NCBI GenBank assembly: GCA_006227785.1 | Contig: SBFU01000388.1 | Location: forward strand, 1-15,816 | Reading direction: 5' to 3' | From: Burkholderiales bacterium | Lineage (GTDB): Bacteria > Pseudomonadota > Gammaproteobacteria > Burkholderiales > Burkholderiaceae_C | Length of the DNA stretch: 15,816 nucleotides | Shown: one piece after another, positions 13,839-15,816 of the stretch | Layout: each line of letters starts with the position of its first letter | Position numbering within the stretch: position 1 is the first letter of the stretch | Notes under the pieces: generated by a model | What the model was told of the DNA's origin: nothing | The model's input: only the letters and a program-made list of their open reading frames with translations | Database searches by the model: none | Program-made: the position numbers and the translations under genes

Positions 13839-14243
13839 ATGATCCCCACGACACGCACACTGCAAGTCCTTCGCGCCGATCGCTTCACGCCGCCAGAGGC
13901 AGAGCACGAGCGCATTCAACTGGCCAATGACACCGACCCGCGCGCCATCCAGCTGGAGGGCATCCGCGTGGTCGAACTGCACTTTCCGCGCTTTGCCGAT
14001 GGGCGGGCATTCAGCCAGGCCTTCATTCTCAGGCGCCGCCTGGGTTTCACTGGCGAGATCCGGGCAACCGGTGACGTACTGATCGACCAGTTGCTGCAGA
14101 TGCAGCGCAGCGGGTTCACCCAGGCTGTGTTGCGTGCCGACCAGTCCGTCGAACACGGTCTTGAGCTGCTGGCACACTACCCCGCCTTCTACCAGGGCGA
14201 TGCCGTGCACCCTTCGCCCCGCTTCCTGACCGGGAGTCATTGA
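13839..14243 (+). CDS. DUF934 family protein of the sulfite-reductase operon
   Basis: A 134-residue soluble protein of the DUF934 family, which is regularly found next to siroheme sulfite reductase and APS reductase genes in proteobacteria and has no established biochemical role that I can name. Visible conserved blocks: I-R-V-V-E-L-H-F-P-R-F-A-D-G-R-A-F-S-Q-A, then L-R-R-R-L-G-F-T-G-E-I-R-A-T-G-D-V-L-I-D-Q, then M-Q-R-S-G-F. There are no cysteines, so it cannot carry an Fe-S cluster or thiol chemistry itself. It starts 18 nt after cysI, and its stop lies 3 nt before the cysH ATG, so translation of all three is likely coupled. A role in CysI maturation or electron delivery is a guess from context. 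A start slightly elsewhere is possible because the ribosome site is weak. Confidence 0.88.
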   Translation: MIPTTRTLQVLRADRFTPPEAEHERIQLANDTDPRAIQLEGIRVVELHFPRFADGRAFSQAFILRRRLGFTGEIRATGDVLIDQLLQMQRSGFTQAVLRADQSVEHGLELLAHYPAFYQGDAVHPSPRFLTGSH

Positions 14244-14246
14244 ACC

Positions 14247-14996
14247 ATGAGTGCCATCGATCTCTACAACCGGCCCGCGCCCGACCACCAAGAGAAGGTC
14301 TACCAGGCCGTGAACCTCCTGCGCGAACAGGCGGCCCTGCACCCGAAGCTGGTCCAGGCCTCCAGTCTCGGTGCCGAAGACATGGTGGTCACCCACCTGG
14401 TCCACCTCGCCGGCATCGACTGTGGCGTGTTTGTGCTGGACACAGGCAAGCTGCACGCGGAAACCCTGACCCTGATCGGCCTGATCGAACAGCGCTACGG
14501 CACCAGCGTCGAGGTGTTCAAACCACGCACCGAAGCCGCGGTCCGCTTCGTGCGCGATCAGGGTGAAGACGCCATGTACCGCAGCATCGACCTTCGCAAG
14601 CAGTGCTGCGACATCCGCAAGATGGAGCCATTGGCACGCGCACTGGCCGGCAAGGACGGCTGGCTCACCGGGTTGCGCCGTGAACAATCACAGGCTCGCG
14701 CGGACGTCGCGTCCATCGTCAGGGAGCCAAATCGGGTCAAGATCAGCCCCATCGTCGAATGGACCTGGGGCGATGTCTGGCACTTCATTGCCGAGCACCA
14801 GCTTCCCTACAACGCCCTGCACGACCAGTTCTTCCCCAGCATCGGCTGCGCACCCTGCACGCGGGCCATTGCCGTCGGCGAGGACTTCCGCGCCGGGCGC
14901 TGGTGGTGGGAACAGGAAAGCGCCAAGGAGTGCGGACTGCACGTGCAGCCCGTCTCTTCACTGCCCTCTGCCAGGGCCGAAAGCACCACATCATGA
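14247..14996 (+). CDS. cysH: Adenylyl-sulfate (APS) reductase, thioredoxin-dependent
   Basis: Reduces APS to sulfite and AMP with thioredoxin as electron donor in assimilatory sulfate reduction. The 249 residues contain the PAPS-reductase fold, with S-S-L-G-A-E-D near the nucleotide pocket and L-D-T-G-K-L. The paired motifs C-C-D-I-R-K (Cys120, Cys121) and C-A-P-C (Cys201, Cys204) are the [4Fe-4S] ligands that separate APS reductases from the cluster-free, PAPS-specific E. coli CysH. The catalytic cysteine is Cys229 in E-C-G-L-H near the C-terminus. W-T-W-G-D-V-W and L-P-Y-N-A-L-H-D are further family blocks. The stop overlaps the cysD start (ATGA), so the two are translationally coupled. APS preference agrees with the operon, in which no APS kinase has yet appeared, although this may be fused to CysN beyond the window. 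Confidence 0.94.
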   Translation: MSAIDLYNRPAPDHQEKVYQAVNLLREQAALHPKLVQASSLGAEDMVVTHLVHLAGIDCGVFVLDTGKLHAETLTLIGLIEQRYGTSVEVFKPRTEAAVRFVRDQGEDAMYRSIDLRKQCCDIRKMEPLARALAGKDGWLTGLRREQSQARADVASIVREPNRVKISPIVEWTWGDVWHFIAEHQLPYNALHDQFFPSIGCAPCTRAIAVGEDFRAGRWWWEQESAKECGLHVQPVSSLPSARAESTTS

Positions 14997-15816
14997 ACGC
15001 ACGCACCGAACCCGACGTGATCCAGACCGCCCTTGGCCAGGCCGCCAGCCACCACCTGAGCAACCGACACCTGGACGCGCTCGAAGAAGAGACCATCTTC
15101 ATCCTGCGCGAGGTGGCCGGCGCCTTTGAGCGCCCTGCCCTGCTGTTCTCCGGCGGCAAGGACTCGCTGGTCATGCTCAAGTGCGCCGAAAAGGCCTTCG
15201 GCGCCGGCCACATCCCCTATCCGCTGCTGATGATCGACACCGGGCACAACTTCCCCGAGGTGACGGATTTTCGAGACCAGCGTGCCCGCGAACTGGGCGC
15301 CGAACTGATCGTGCGCAGTGTCGAGGACTCCATGAAGCGCGGCACTGTGCGCCTGGCGCACCCGGGCGAGAGCCGCAACGCCCACCAGTCGGTCACCCTG
15401 CTCGAAGCCATCGAGGAATTCCGCTTCGACGCCCTGATCGGAGGCGCCCGGCGCGATGAGGAAAAAGCCCGTGCCAAGGAGCGCATTTTCAGCCACCGCG
15501 ACAGCTTCGGTCAGTGGCAACCCAAGGCCCAGCGCCCCGAACTGTGGACCCTGTTCAACACCCGCCTGCACCCGGGTGAGCACTTCCGCGTCTTTCCCAT
15601 CAGCAACTGGACCGAACTGGACGTCTGGCAGTACATCGCCCGCGAAAACGTGGCCCTGCCTTCCATTTATTACCGCCACCAGCGTCAGGTCGTCGAGCGC
15701 CGCGGACTCCTGGTCCCGGTCACCGATCTCACACCGCCGCGCGATGGTGAAGAGGTGGTGGTCCGCGACGTGCGCTTCCGCACCGTGGGCGACATCACCT
15801 GCACCTGCCCGGTGGC
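14993..15816 (+). CDS. cysD: Sulfate adenylyltransferase subunit 2 (3' end beyond the window)
   Basis: Small catalytic subunit of ATP sulfurylase, which with the GTPase CysN forms APS from ATP and sulfate. The first 274 codons are present; the family is usually about 302 residues, so roughly 30 are missing. The N-type PP-loop S-G-G-K-D-S is at residues 53-58. Further blocks are D-T-G-H-N-F-P-E, G-G-A-R-R-D-E-E-K-A-R-A-K-E-R-I-F-S, G-E-H-F-R-V-F-P-I-S-N-W-T-E-L-D-V-W and F-R-T-V-G-D-I-T-C. The start ATG overlaps the cysH stop as ATGA. CysN is expected directly downstream. It is partial only because the window ends. Confidence 0.94.
   Translation, partial: MNARTEPDVIQTALGQAASHHLSNRHLDALEEETIFILREVAGAFERPALLFSGGKDSLVMLKCAEKAFGAGHIPYPLLMIDTGHNFPEVTDFRDQRARELGAELIVRSVEDSMKRGTVRLAHPGESRNAHQSVTLLEAIEEFRFDALIGGARRDEEKARAKERIFSHRDSFGQWQPKAQRPELWTLFNTRLHPGEHFRVFPISNWTELDVWQYIARENVALPSIYYRHQRQVVERRGLLVPVTDLTPPRDGEEVVVRDVRFRTVGDITCTCPV

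Noticed and set aside
13212..14687. A 491-codon open frame on the minus strand across cysI, the DUF934 gene and cysH
   Set aside because: It crosses three clear genes on the other strand and has no family resemblance, so it is a codon-bias shadow.
1..15816. CRISPR arrays, insertion sequences, prophage or toxin-antitoxin modules
   Set aside because: Read through on both strands; no repeat-spacer pattern, transposase motif or paired small genes were seen.

Overview
The window reads as chromosomal DNA of a betaproteobacterium, most likely Burkholderiales/Comamonadaceae (a Hydrogenophaga- or Acidovorax-like genome). The reasons are the high GC content, the protein sequences (ArgA, YggX, DsbB, Fpr, DUF934) and the assimilatory sulfur cluster, which pairs an APS-type reductase and a siroheme reductase with a DUF934 protein and has no CysJ beside it. 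This assignment comes from recognising families, not from a search. Coding density is very high. I see no insertion sequence, CRISPR array, tRNA, rRNA or attachment site. No gene-free stretch exceeds 300 bases; the two longest are 9133-9413 and 11746-12029, and both are divergent promoter regions.

Layout. 19-969 (+) is an exported FecR-domain protein with a C-terminal SPOR domain. It converges on hrpA (975-4907, -), a DEAH-box RNA helicase that appears to start at TTG. hrpA is transcribed away from argA (4980-6317, +), N-acetylglutamate synthase, across only about 70 bp. Then comes ppk2 (6463-7734, +), a polyphosphate kinase 2 with a long basic N-terminal tail. It converges, through a GC-rich hairpin, on dsbB (7771-8289, -). 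fpr (8359-9132, -), ferredoxin-NADP reductase, lies upstream of dsbB and diverges from yggX (9414-9698, +). yggX is followed by a stand-alone MnmC oxidoreductase (9733-10935, +). This converges on an unrecognised gene (10948-11745, -) whose product resembles two degenerate response-regulator receiver domains. That gene diverges from the sulfate-assimilation operon cysI - DUF934 gene - cysH - cysD (12030 to the window end, +).

How the genes work together. The right-hand third reduces sulfate to sulfide: CysD (with CysN, expected just outside) makes APS, CysH reduces APS to sulfite, and CysI reduces sulfite to sulfide. fpr and yggX both bear on redox and iron-sulfur homeostasis, and Fpr could supply ferredoxin-borne electrons to CysI (inference). 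dsbB serves periplasmic disulfide formation.

The most interesting signals are regulatory. A TTGA-N6-TCAA dyad upstream of ppk2 matches an FNR/Anr-type box with one deviation and sits at class-II spacing from a plausible -10. A weaker dyad of the same form sits at nearly the same spacing upstream of the receiver-like gene, whose transcript would then be almost leaderless. Other points are the cluster of short palindromes between fpr and yggX and a possible out-of-frame leader ORF over the cysI start. I found nothing that amounts to a clearly new multi-gene defence or mobile system.
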